From: Streptomyces dengpaensis
GTDB taxonomy: Bacteria > Actinomycetota > Actinomycetes > Streptomycetales > Streptomycetaceae
DNA: 64,000 nucleotides
Assembly (NCBI RefSeq): GCF_002946835.1
Contig: NZ_CP026652.1
Location: 2,852,001 to 2,916,000 of the forward strand
Direction: 5' to 3'
Shown here: positions 1 to 10,191 of the stretch, piece after piece
How positions within the stretch are numbered: the stretch's first letter is position 1
Layout: every line of letters begins with the position of its first letter
Translations under genes and position numbers: made by a program
Notes under the pieces: model-generated
Databases searched by the model: none
What the model was told of the DNA's origin: nothing
What the model saw: only the letters and a program-made list of their open reading frames with translations

Positions 1-63
1 CCGCGTTGCGCGCCGCGGGCTCGGCGTCCGCGTTGCGCGCCGCGGGCTCGGCGTCCGCGTTGC
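1..63. repeat. 27-bp in-frame tandem repeat in the kinase tail
   Basis: Two nearly perfect 27-bp copies plus a partial third encode repeats of NADAEPAAR on the minus strand at the C-terminal end of the sensor kinase. The repeat preserves the frame, so it lengthens a disordered tail rather than breaking the gene. Confidence 0.8.
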
Positions 64-2365
64 GTACCGCCGCCTCCGCCGCCGCGATCAGCGGGTCCTC
101 GTCGCCCTCGGGGTCCGCCGCCACGAGGGCCGAACGCCCCCGCAGCACGTTGGAGTTGGCCTCGGCGTCCGCGCCGGGCAGCGATACCGAGGAAGCGCCG
201 CCGACGAACCCGGTGGCCGCGGGGACGGTGGCGGCGGGCGCCGCGGCGAACAGGGTCTTCGGAAGGACGACCACGGCGGCGACGCCGCCCTGCTTCTGCT
301 CGCGCAGCTGCACGCGCACACCGTGCCGGTGGGCGAGCCGGGCCACCACGTACAGGCCGAGCCCGAGTCCCTCGTCGCTCTCCAGGTCGTACGCGTCGTC
401 AGCGCCGAAGCCCGAGAGGCGGGAGTTGAGCTGGCTCATCCGCTCGTCGGTCATGCCGATGCCCTCGTCCTGCACGGAGAGCATCACCTCACCGCTCTCC
501 AGGAGCCAGCCGGAGACCTCGATGGGCCGGTCGGGTGGCGAGAACGACGAGGCGTTCTCCATGAGTTCGGCCACGAGGTGACTGATGTCGTCGGCGGCGA
601 ACCCGGCGAGGTGCGCGTGCGGCGGCAGCGTGGCGATGCGGACCCGCTCGTACCGCTCGATCTCGCTTACCGCGGCCCGTACGACGTCGATGAGCGGGAC
701 GGGGTTCGCGTGGTGCTGGACGTGCTCGGTGCCCGCGAGGACGAGCAGGTTCTCGCTGTGGCGCCGCATGACGGTCGCGAAGTGGTCGAGCTTGAAGAGC
801 GTGGCCAGGCGGTCGGGGTCGTGCTCGCGCTCCTCCAGGCCCTCGATGACACCGAGCTGGCGCTCGACGAGGCCGAGGGTGCGCAGCGCGAGGTTGACGA
901 ACGTGCCGTGGATGTTGCCGCGCATCTGCTCCAGGTGCGCGGTGGCCTCGGCGAGTTCCGTACGGAGCTTGTCGCGCTCGTCGGCCATCAGCTGGCGCTG
1001 GCCGATGAGGTGCTTGCGGTCGCCTTCGAGGGTCGCGATCCGCTCGTGGAGGGTCGCGAGCCGCTCGTGGAGCGTCGCGGCGTGCGCGTGCAGCGCGTTG
1101 ACGGAGCGGACGACCTGGGCGAACTCGTCGTTGCGGCCGGTGAACTTGACCGGCTCCTCGGCGTCCGGGTCGGCGGCGAGCCGGGCCGAGCCGAGGCGCA
1201 GCACGGCCAGCGGGCGGGTGAGGGTGCGGGCCATGGCCATCGAGACGCCGACCGCGACGAGCAGCAGCGTGCCGATGAGGGCGATCCGGATCTCCAGCGC
1301 GGTGACGTCGTCGTCCCGCAGAAGTTCGAGGTCCTTGGTGCGGCCTTCGTTGAGGGAGGCCTCGGCGCCGCGCATCAGCTCGATACGGGCCGACAGGGCG
1401 GCGTCCAGTTTCTTGACGCTGGTGTCGAGTTCGGCGTCGGAGAGCGCCGGCTGGTCGGTCAGGCTCGCGAGGTACTTGTCGGCGGTGACGACGTCGGGCC
1501 CGGTGACCGTGGAGGTGTACGAGGAACGGGCCGCCTTGGGCGCCGCCTCGCGGAAGTCGGCGAGGGCCGCGTCCGAGCGGAGCCGGGCCTGCTGGGCGGC
1601 GGCGCTCAAGGCGTCCCGCTGCTTGGTGTCGGCGTCCGACGAGGCGCTGGTGGTGGTCGCGAGACCGGTGACCGGGTCGATGACGGTCTGGGTCGTACGC
1701 GGGATACTCAGGGCGGCGAGGAGCAGGCCGCGGGCGGCGGCGGACTGCTGCACCGCGGAGTCCAGCTCGGCGAGGGCGTGCGCGCCGGAATCCGCGCGGG
1801 GCGGCAGCCGGTCGGCCAGGTCCTCGGCGAGGGCGTGGAGTTCGCTGATGACGGCCGAGTACGCCTGGTGCGCGTCGAGAGCGCTGCTCTTTCCGGTGAG
1901 CGCCGCTCGGCGCAGGGAGGCGATGGCGTCGAAGTCCTTGAGCAGCGACGCGGGCGCGTCGTCGTCCGCCCGCAGCTCCTCGACCTGCCGGTCGACGCGC
2001 GCGCTGTGCTGCTCGGAGGGAGCCTTGGTCTTGGGTCGTCCCGCGGCGATGTACGCGGTGACGTCGTCCCGCTCGTCGGCCAGCGAGTGCGCGAGCGTCA
2101 GCGCCTGCTGGGTCCGCTGGGCGAGCGTCACCAGGTTCTGGGTGTCGTTCAGTTGTTCCGAGGCGGCCAGCACCGTGGGGGCACCGGCGCCGGCGATGGC
2201 GGCCGCGACGACCGCCACGGCGACGATCAGCCGGTTACGTACGTGGGCGGGCCGACCCTTGCCCGCGGAGTGGACGGCGTCGCCGGTGGCGCCGGTGGCG
2301 CCTCCCGTGGAGGCCGTCTGCTTGCCTGTGCGCCTCGGCCGCGTCTTCTGCACCGGTGCTCGCAT
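1..2365 (-). CDS. Conservon-type (CvnA-like) sensor histidine kinase, partial at left edge
   Basis: A continuous reading frame runs leftward from ATG 2363-2365 to the window edge with no stop, so the C-terminus is missing. A first membrane helix lies near residues 45-65, followed by a long helical extracellular region of the nitrate/nitrite-sensing (NIT) type. A second helix lies near 358-378 (IALIGTLLLVAVGV), then a HAMP-like segment, then an HATPase with N box ELMENASSFSPP, G1 DEGIGM and G2 GLGLGLYVV. The region before the ATPase (FVNLALRTLGLVERQL) lacks an HE-type phosphoacceptor histidine, as in conservon CvnA proteins. The tail is Ala/Glu-rich and carries 9-aa repeats. The family is usually followed by roadblock, DUF742 and Ras-like GTPase genes, which would lie beyond the window. 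The fold call is firm; the conservon assignment is inferred. Confidence 0.82.
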   Translation of the reverse strand, partial: MRAPVQKTRPRRTGKQTASTGGATGATGDAVHSAGKGRPAHVRNRLIVAVAVVAAAIAGAGAPTVLAASEQLNDTQNLVTLAQRTQQALTLAHSLADERDDVTAYIAAGRPKTKAPSEQHSARVDRQVEELRADDDAPASLLKDFDAIASLRRAALTGKSSALDAHQAYSAVISELHALAEDLADRLPPRADSGAHALAELDSAVQQSAAARGLLLAALSIPRTTQTVIDPVTGLATTTSASSDADTKQRDALSAAAQQARLRSDAALADFREAAPKAARSSYTSTVTGPDVVTADKYLASLTDQPALSDAELDTSVKKLDAALSARIELMRGAEASLNEGRTKDLELLRDDDVTALEIRIALIGTLLLVAVGVSMAMARTLTRPLAVLRLGSARLAADPDAEEPVKFTGRNDEFAQVVRSVNALHAHAATLHERLATLHERIATLEGDRKHLIGQRQLMADERDKLRTELAEATAHLEQMRGNIHGTFVNLALRTLGLVERQLGVIEGLEEREHDPDRLATLFKLDHFATVMRRHSENLLVLAGTEHVQHHANPVPLIDVVRAAVSEIERYERVRIATLPPHAHLAGFAADDISHLVAELMENASSFSPPDRPIEVSGWLLESGEVMLSVQDEGIGMTDERMSQLNSRLSGFGADDAYDLESDEGLGLGLYVVARLAHRHGVRVQLREQKQGGVAAVVVLPKTLFAAAPAATVPAATGFVGGASSVSLPGADAEANSNVLRGRSALVAADPEGDEDPLIAAAEAAVRNADAEPAARNADAEPAARNA

Positions 2366-2721
2366 TCCTGTACTCGTGTACCCATGGGCCCGGGTGACGT
2401 TCCGTCAACGGAGGCGTCCGCCCGGTACGGCTCCCGACCCTCCCAGTGCCGGTGGGCAGTGGTCCCGCATCATCCGGCCCGCCACCTGAAGGAGTGAACC
2501 CCGGAGGGGAGTTGGCGGGCAAGTTCCTCCGGCGGGCGCGACGGTCTTGACCCGCGAGCCGGTTGGACGTCGGCGACAGGCTTTGGCACTATTCGCCGCC
2601 ACGCTTCACCGGAGCCGATCATTCCGTGTCAAACCCGGCGCCTGACCGCCGGTCCGCAGCCGTTCGGCGACCGATGCCAGCCTCTTGTGGACCTTGTGAA
2701 GAGGTCGTGCACACTGGCCGA
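2366..2721. other. Divergent intergenic region between sensor kinase and PP2C-like gene
   Basis: These 356 bases have no convincing gene. They must hold the promoters of the leftward kinase and the rightward phosphatase-like gene. A small inverted repeat, TGACG-TTC-CGTCA, sits at 2395-2407, about 30 bases upstream of the kinase start. I see no clear -10/-35 pair or RNA structure. Confidence 0.5.
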
Positions 2722-3507
2722 ATGCGCACTGAACTCGCCTCGGAGCCCGGCGACCCGGACCGCCCCAATGAGGACTTCGCATCGGTCGGACTTCCGGCCT
2801 CAGGACAGGGAGGTGCCCTGGTCGTCCTCGACGGGGTGACACCCCCTCGGGGCGACTACGGCTGTCTGCATTCGGTCGCCTGGTTCGCCTCCCGGCTCGG
2901 CGGAGCCCTGACCGAACTGTCCCTTTCGCTCAGGGATTTGACGCTCCCGGAGATCCTCTCGCGGGCCATTCGCCGCGTGGCCGACGCCCATGCCAAATCC
3001 TGTGACCTTTCTCACCCACGCACGCCCCAGGCGACCGTGGTCCTCGCGCGGTGGTCCGCCGACACGGTCGAGTACCTGGTCCTGTCCGACTCGGCCCTGC
3101 TGGTGGAGTCCCCGACGGGCGAGGTCACAGCGCTCCTGGACGACCGCCTCGACCGCCTCCCCCGCGCCTCCCTCGCCACGGACGCCGTCGCCGACGCGAC
3201 CGTCCGCAACAAGGAGGGCGGCTTCTTCACCGCGGCCGCCGACCCCTCGGTGGCCTCCCGCGCGGTGACGGGCGTCCTCCCCCGGGCGGATGTCCGCGCT
3301 CTCGCCGCCCTGACGGACGGCGCCACCCGCTGGGTGGAGAAGTTCCGCGAGGGCGACTGGCCGGATCTGTTCGCCCTCGTACGGAAGGAGGGCCCCCAGG
3401 CCGTCATCGATCGCGTACGGGCGCTGGAACGCGCCGACACGGAACGGGTGTTCCTGCGGCGGAGCAAGACACACGACGACGCGACGGTCGTGTACGTCGA
3501 GCCGTGA
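2722..3507 (+). CDS. PP2C-like protein phosphatase domain protein
   Basis: This 261-residue protein has the spaced acidic motifs of the PP2C fold: NEDFA near residue 16, VVLDGV near 34, YLVLSDS around 120 and HDDATVV at the C-terminus. These would coordinate the metal pair used for Ser/Thr dephosphorylation. It has no membrane segment or extra domain, and the usual DGxGG motif is reduced to DGVTPP, so activity is uncertain. ATG 2722 starts a typical soluble N-terminus (MRTELASEPGD); an in-frame GTG at 2707 with GAAGAGG just upstream is an alternative. It converges on the MarR gene with only two bases between stop codons. Substrate unknown. Confidence 0.7.
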   Translation: MRTELASEPGDPDRPNEDFASVGLPASGQGGALVVLDGVTPPRGDYGCLHSVAWFASRLGGALTELSLSLRDLTLPEILSRAIRRVADAHAKSCDLSHPRTPQATVVLARWSADTVEYLVLSDSALLVESPTGEVTALLDDRLDRLPRASLATDAVADATVRNKEGGFFTAAADPSVASRAVTGVLPRADVRALAALTDGATRWVEKFREGDWPDLFALVRKEGPQAVIDRVRALERADTERVFLRRSKTHDDATVVYVEP

Positions 3508-3509
3508 CG

Positions 3510-4025
3510 CTACTTCTCCATGTCGTTCAGCTGGTGCAGCAGCCGCGCCAGTTCCGCGACCTCGTGGGGGTCCCAGTCGGCGAGCCGGCGGACGTACCGG
3601 GCGCGGCGGGCCTCGCGTACCCGGCTGACGCGGGTGCGGCCCTCCTCGGTGAGGTGGACGAGCCAGGCGCGGCCGTCGGCGGGGTCCGGTTCGCGGGCCA
3701 CCAGGCCGAGTTCCTCCAGGGCGCGGAGCTGGCGGGACATCGTGGCCTTGCCGACGCCGATGTAGCCGGCGAGATCCGTGGCACGCTGGCGGCCGCATTC
3801 GTCGAGGCGTACGAGGAGTCCGTACGCGGCGGACTCCAGGTCCGGATGGACCTCGCGGGCCATCTCACCCTGGCTGGCGCGGGCTCGGCGCAGGAGCACG
3901 GTCAACTCGCGCTCCAGGGACAGGAACTCCCGCTCCCCGCCGCCGTGCGCGGCGGACTGGTCCCCACCGCGTCCCGACGCCCCGGACGCGGCACCCTGCC
4001 GCTCGCCGTTCCCGCCCTCGTGCAC
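3510..4025 (-). CDS. MarR-family transcriptional regulator
   Basis: A winged-helix regulator of about 171 residues. After a Gly/Glu-rich N-terminal segment come the MarR dimerisation helix (SLERELTVLLRRA), recognition region GVGKATMSRQLRALEELGLV, and wing motif REPDPADGRAWLVHLTEEG, which fits the DxRxxxVxLT signature of the family. GTG 4023-4025 is chosen because AGGGG lies just upstream; the frame stays open further upstream, so the start is not certain. Such proteins are dimeric ligand-responsive repressors. No divergent target operon is obvious; the GH25 gene starts about 275 bases away on the other strand. Confidence 0.82.
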   Translation of the reverse strand: MHEGGNGERQGAASGASGRGGDQSAAHGGGEREFLSLERELTVLLRRARASQGEMAREVHPDLESAAYGLLVRLDECGRQRATDLAGYIGVGKATMSRQLRALEELGLVAREPDPADGRAWLVHLTEEGRTRVSRVREARRARYVRRLADWDPHEVAELARLLHQLNDMEK

Positions 4026-4299
4026 GTCAGACCCCTGCCCCGGTTTCCCGATCCTGAAAGTTTCCGTCAAAACTCGCCATTGCCGCAGCTCCGCCAGTAT
4101 TTCGCAGGCGTAGACCAACGGCAGCCTCGAGGCCCTCTTCCCGCGCCCACTTCTCCGTGCGTAGCTTCGTTACGGCAACTCTGGCATGCCCACGCCATCG
4201 ACAAGTCGACGAGGACTTGGCCGCCCACGGCCCGGCGCGTGCCGTCAGCTCCCCCCACCGAGCACCACCGTGCACCACCGATCTCTTCGGAGGCACGCA

Positions 4300-5118
4300 A
4301 TGCCCGTGCACAGACCCGGAACGGCCCGCCGCCTGCGGCTGCTCGCGGTAGGGATCCTGCTCGCGGCCTTCTCCTTGCTGTACACCCTCCCCTCCTCCGC
4401 GGCCGACACCCCCGCCCGGGGCTCCGCCCACATGGGCATGGGTGTCATCGCGCACGACGGCCGGCACGGCACACCCGCCACCGGTGACACGACCCAGACG
4501 GAGGGCGTGGACGTCTCCAGCCACCAGGGCAACGTCGCCTGGTCGACCCTGTGGAACAGCGGGGTCAAGTGGGCCTACGTCAAGGCGACCGAGGGGACGT
4601 ACTACACGAACCCGTACTTCGCCCAGCAGTACAACGGCTCGTACAACGTCGGGATGATCCGCGGCGCCTACCACTTCGCCACCCCGGACACCACGACCGG
4701 CGCCGCCCAGGCCAACTACTTCGTCGACCACGGCGGCGGCTGGTCCCGGGACGGCAAGACGCTGCCGGGCGCGCTCGACATCGAGTGGAACCCGTACGGC
4801 GCCGCCTGCTACGGCAAGTCGCAGAGCACGATGATCACCTGGATCAGCAGCTTCCTCAACCAGTACAAGGCCCGCACCGGCCGCGACGCCGTGATCTACA
4901 CGGCCACCAACTGGTGGACCCAGTGCACGGGCAACTACGCGGGCTTCGGGGCCGGCAACCCGCTGTGGATCGCGCGGTACGCCTCGACCGTGGGGACGCT
5001 GCCGGCGGGTTGGTCCTTCTACACGATGTGGCAGTACACGTCGTCGGGGCCGGTCGTCGGAGATCACAACAAGTTCAACGGCGCACTGGACCGCGTGATC
5101 GCGCTCGCCAACGGCTGA
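4300..5118 (+). CDS. Secreted GH25 (Chalaropsis-type) lysozyme
   Basis: This 272-residue protein starts at ATG 4300 behind GGAGG. It has a signal peptide with twin arginines (ARRLRLL), a hydrophobic core and a cleavage region around SSAADTP. The catalytic domain begins near residue 67 with GVDVSSHQG and contains YVKATEG, GAYHFA, the catalytic pair in ALDIEW, and the C-terminal TMWQYTS. All are diagnostic of glycoside hydrolase family 25 N-acetylmuramidases that cleave peptidoglycan. There is no cell-wall-binding repeat. The enzyme probably acts outside the cell in wall turnover or in lysing competitors. It is followed by a strong hairpin shared with the convergent lon gene. Confidence 0.93.
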   Translation: MPVHRPGTARRLRLLAVGILLAAFSLLYTLPSSAADTPARGSAHMGMGVIAHDGRHGTPATGDTTQTEGVDVSSHQGNVAWSTLWNSGVKWAYVKATEGTYYTNPYFAQQYNGSYNVGMIRGAYHFATPDTTTGAAQANYFVDHGGGWSRDGKTLPGALDIEWNPYGAACYGKSQSTMITWISSFLNQYKARTGRDAVIYTATNWWTQCTGNYAGFGAGNPLWIARYASTVGTLPAGWSFYTMWQYTSSGPVVGDHNKFNGALDRVIALANG

Positions 5119-5163
5119 CATACGGCCCGACCGGCTGACATACGGCACACAACCGGCTGACGT
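5112..5163. repeat. Short direct repeats after the lysozyme stop
   Basis: The sequence CGGCTGACATACGG occurs twice and a diverged third copy follows (CGGCTGACGTATG), beginning at the lysozyme stop codon. It looks like a small local duplication of the gene end; no function can be inferred. Confidence 0.6.
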
Positions 5164-5176
5164 ATGCGCGCGTACG

Positions 5177-5215
5177 GCGGAGGCCCGGCCTCCCTCACGG
5201 GACCCGGGCCTCCGC
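5177..5215. terminator. Bidirectional hairpin terminator between GH25 gene and lon
   Basis: GCGGAGGCCCGG (5177-5188) pairs perfectly with CCGGGCCTCCGC (5204-5215) across a 15-base loop. It lies between two convergent genes and should serve both. Confidence 0.8.
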
Positions 5216-5232
5216 TCTTCCGGAAGCGTCCG

Positions 5233-7659
<2,427 letters not shown>

Positions 7660-7684
7660 GATCTTCCCCTCGACAATGAAGTAA

Positions 7685-7705
7685 GTTGAGCTAAACCGAC
7701 TCAAT
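7685..7705. promoter_or_regulatory. HAIR-like operator (HspR site) upstream of lon
   Basis: Read on the minus strand the site is ATTGAGT-N7-GCTCAAC, a close match to the HAIR inverted repeat CTTGAGT-N7-ACTCAAG bound by HspR. It ends about 26 bases before the lon start. HspR repression of Streptomyces lon is established knowledge; the site here is read from sequence. Confidence 0.8.
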
Positions 7706-7737
7706 GCTTGTGAGCACCCTATTGTTCCCCGGCTTCT

Positions 7738-7754
7738 GTTCGCTCTCAGCGATC
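7738..7754. promoter_or_regulatory. ClgR-like box upstream of lon
   Basis: GTTCGC-TCTCA-GCGATC fits the GTTCGC-N5-GCG pattern known for ClgR, the activator of clp and lon genes in Streptomyces. It lies about 80 bases upstream of lon and just beyond the HAIR site, a sensible place for an activator. Confidence 0.7.
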
Positions 7755-7803
7755 GCGCCGTCCTTGGCCCGCTACCGGCTGTGGTGACCCCGGGCGGGCG
7801 CCC

Positions 7804-8406
7804 TCAGGTGATGCCGCCGCCCCGGGCGGAGGGCTGGCGGAAGAAGCGGCGCATGAGGGACCTTGTCTCGAGGCCCTTCTCCACGGACAGCAGGTACGCG
7901 GAGGGCGAGGAGGCGAGCAGGGCCTGGCGTTCGCCGGTCGCCGTCCGGGCCAGGCCGGCGACGGCGAAGGTGACGCCGGCGGCCGAACTGATCAGCGGGC
8001 CGGCGACCACGCCCGGCTCGGAGAAGCGTGTCCCCCGGGAGGGCACGGCGATCCCGGCGTCGAACAGAGCCTCCCGCACCTCCGCGGCGACCTCGTCCCG
8101 GTGAAGGTAGGCCGGGCTGCGCGGGTGCGGTCCCGCGGCGGCCCCGTACCGTTGCCGCAGGTCCTCCGCGTGCGCCGCGATGACGTCCAGGAAGGCGGAC
8201 GAGACTCCGAGCGTGGACGAGGCGGGCTCGACCGGAACGATGAAGTCGAGTTCTTCCGCGAGCGCGCGGACGGTGTCGGAGTCGGTCGTCGGGAAGCGTG
8301 CCGGAACGATCCGGGCCAGCTGAGGCCAGTAGAGCGCGGCCGTTTTCAGCCACCGCTCGTCTCTGAAGTTGATGTACGGGTAGTAGAGCCCGATGCGCTG
8401 CAGCAC
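7804..8406 (-). CDS. Conserved hypothetical protein (DUF6236-like)
   Basis: A 200-residue soluble protein starting at GTG 8406 behind GAGGGGGGAAG. The N-terminus (LQRIGLYYPYINFRDERWLK) resembles a Streptomyces family I associate with DUF6236, an assignment from memory. It has no signal, no transmembrane helix and no catalytic motif I can name. It is transcribed away from the methyltransferase-like gene on its right and has an independent promoter region. Function unknown. Confidence 0.7.
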   Translation of the reverse strand: MLQRIGLYYPYINFRDERWLKTAALYWPQLARIVPARFPTTDSDTVRALAEELDFIVPVEPASSTLGVSSAFLDVIAAHAEDLRQRYGAAAGPHPRSPAYLHRDEVAAEVREALFDAGIAVPSRGTRFSEPGVVAGPLISSAAGVTFAVAGLARTATGERQALLASSPSAYLLSVEKGLETRSLMRRFFRQPSARGGGIT

Positions 8407-8585
8407 GCTTCCCCCCTCTCGCGCCCGGCCCGGCGGGCCGGAGCCCCAGGGTGGCAGCGTGCTCCCGCTCGCGCCACGCGCAAGCCGGTTCGCGGCAATC
8501 CCAGGGGGACTTGGGAGGCACCGACGCGGACACCGAAGCGTTAATTTCGGCAACCCATCCTGGTGAAACTGCCAGGATGGGGACC

Positions 8586-9263
8586 ATGACTGCCTCGTAC
8601 GACACCCCCGTAGTCATCGATCGCCGGGACGGCCCGTACGGCGAGGTCGTGCTGCGGCGCCATGGCGCGCTGTTGCAGATCATCGCCAATGGGTGCTTCC
8701 TGATGGACACGTCCGACGGCCGCTCGGAGCGGCTGCTCGTCGACGCCGCGTACGGCGCGCTGGACGGGCGGGCGGAGCCGAGTGTGCTGATCGGAGGCCT
8801 GGGCGTCGGGTTTTCGCTCGCACACGCCGCCGCCGATGCCCGGTGGGGGCGCATCACCGTCGTCGAACGCGAGCCGGCCGTCATCGACTGGCACCTCGAC
8901 GGACCGCTGTCCGCGCTGTCCGCCGAGGCCATCGCCGATCCGCGTACCGAAGTCGTCGAGGCCGATCTGCTCGATTACGTCAATGAGATTTCCGCCACGT
9001 ACGACGCGCTGTGCCTCGACATCGACAACGGGCCCGGCTGGACGGTCACCGAGGACAACGACGGGCTGTACTCGAAGGCCGGACTGGCAAGCTGCGCAAG
9101 GGCGTTGAGGCCTGGAGGGGTGCTCGCGGTGTGGTCGGCGCAGCCCTCTCCGGAATTTGAAGGAAGCTTGCGGAATGCCCAGTTCCAGCGGGTGCGTACC
9201 GAAGAGATCCCGGTTGCCCGGGGCGTTCCGGACGTCGTGCACCTCGCGGTCAGACCTGGATAG
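8586..9263 (+). CDS. SAM-dependent methyltransferase / spermidine-synthase-like protein
   Basis: A 225-residue Rossmann-fold protein. VLIGGLGVGFSLAHA is the SAM or decarboxylated-SAM binding loop, VVEREPAVIDW ends strand beta-2 with an acidic residue, and LCLDIDNGPGW lies where spermidine synthases keep their active-site Asp. The family is mostly of unknown substrate; a methyltransferase or aminopropyltransferase role is inferred from the fold. Start ATG 8586 has AGGAT nearby; ATG 8577 in frame is possible. It is followed by the two-component pair about 110 bases away. Confidence 0.75.
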   Translation: MTASYDTPVVIDRRDGPYGEVVLRRHGALLQIIANGCFLMDTSDGRSERLLVDAAYGALDGRAEPSVLIGGLGVGFSLAHAAADARWGRITVVEREPAVIDWHLDGPLSALSAEAIADPRTEVVEADLLDYVNEISATYDALCLDIDNGPGWTVTEDNDGLYSKAGLASCARALRPGGVLAVWSAQPSPEFEGSLRNAQFQRVRTEEIPVARGVPDVVHLAVRPG

Positions 9264-9376
9264 CCGAGCTGCGGTGCCTGCCCGTACGCTGCTGCCCTGA
9301 CGCGGATCATTCAAGCGTCAAGCGCAGTCATGGGATCACCCCACGGATTCCGGAAAGCACACTTCAGGGGCGGGCG

Positions 9377-10114
9377 ATGGAGCAGACACACACCTCCCAC
9401 AACGGCACGACGGCGACCCCCGGCGCTCAACGCCGGGTGTTGGTGGTCGAGGACGACCCCACGATCCTCGACGCCATCGCGGCCCGCCTGCGTGCCGAGG
9501 GATTTCTGGTGCAGACCGCGGGCGACGGTCCGGCGGCCGTCGACACCGCCGAGGCCTGGCAGCCCGACCTGCTCATCCTCGACATCATGCTGCCGGGCTT
9601 CGACGGCCTGGAGGTCTGCCGTCGTGTGCAGGCCCAGCGCCCGGTGCCGGTGCTGATGCTCACCGCGCGCGACGACGAGACCGACATGCTGGTCGGGCTC
9701 GGTGTCGGCGCCGACGACTACATGACGAAGCCGTTCTCGATGCGTGAGCTGGCCGCGCGCGTGCACGTCCTGCTGCGCCGGGTGGAGCGCGCCGCGCTGG
9801 CCGCCACGACGCCGCGCAGCGGCATCCTGCGCCTCGGCGAGCTGGAGATCGACCACGCGCAGCGCCGGGTGCGGGTGCGGAGCGAGGACGTCCACCTCAC
9901 GCCCACCGAGTTCGACCTCCTTGTCTGCCTGGCGAACACCCCGCGTGCCGTACTCTCGCGCGAGCAGCTGCTCGCCGAGGTGTGGGACTGGGCGGACGCC
10001 TCCGGCACCCGTACCGTGGACAGCCACATCAAGGCGCTGCGCCGGAAGATCGGCGCCGAGCGGATCCGTACGGTGCACGGCGTGGGCTACGCGCTGGAGA
10101 CCCCGACGCCCTGA
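9377..10114 (+). CDS. OmpR-family response regulator
   Basis: A 245-residue regulator. The receiver domain spans about residues 20-135, with acidic pair VVEDDP, phosphoacceptor Asp in LLILDIMLPG, switch Thr in MLTARDD and Lys in YMTKPFS. The C-terminal winged helix has TPTEFDLLVCLANTPRAVLSRE, the DSHIKALRRKIG recognition helix and the RTVHGVGY turn. It pairs with the kinase gene that begins about 78 bases downstream. ATG 9377 follows GGGGCGGGCG. No target site is visible in the window. Confidence 0.93.
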   Translation: MEQTHTSHNGTTATPGAQRRVLVVEDDPTILDAIAARLRAEGFLVQTAGDGPAAVDTAEAWQPDLLILDIMLPGFDGLEVCRRVQAQRPVPVLMLTARDDETDMLVGLGVGADDYMTKPFSMRELAARVHVLLRRVERAALAATTPRSGILRLGELEIDHAQRRVRVRSEDVHLTPTEFDLLVCLANTPRAVLSREQLLAEVWDWADASGTRTVDSHIKALRRKIGAERIRTVHGVGYALETPTP

Positions 10115-10129
10115 GGGCCCGGCTCTCGC

Positions 10130-10167
10130 CGGGATCTTCGGGACCTTCGGAACCTTCGGGACTTTCG
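10130..10167. repeat. 9-bp tandem repeats between regulator and kinase genes
   Basis: The spacer contains consecutive units close to GGACCTTCG (TCTTCGGGA, CCTTCGGAA, CCTTCGGGA, CTTTCG). They lie between two genes expected to be co-transcribed and may reflect slippage. Confidence 0.6.
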
Positions 10168-10191
10168 TGAGGCTGAAGTGAGGGGGCTGGT

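Noticed and set aside
323..2497. Long plus-strand ORF opposite the sensor kinase
   Set aside because: Its translation is Arg/Gly/Val-rich and mirrors the codon bias of the minus-strand kinase, which has clear kinase motifs.
4026..4299. Riboswitch upstream of the GH25 gene
   Set aside because: Wall-hydrolase genes in Streptomyces can have c-di-AMP riboswitches, but I could not recognise the conserved core here.
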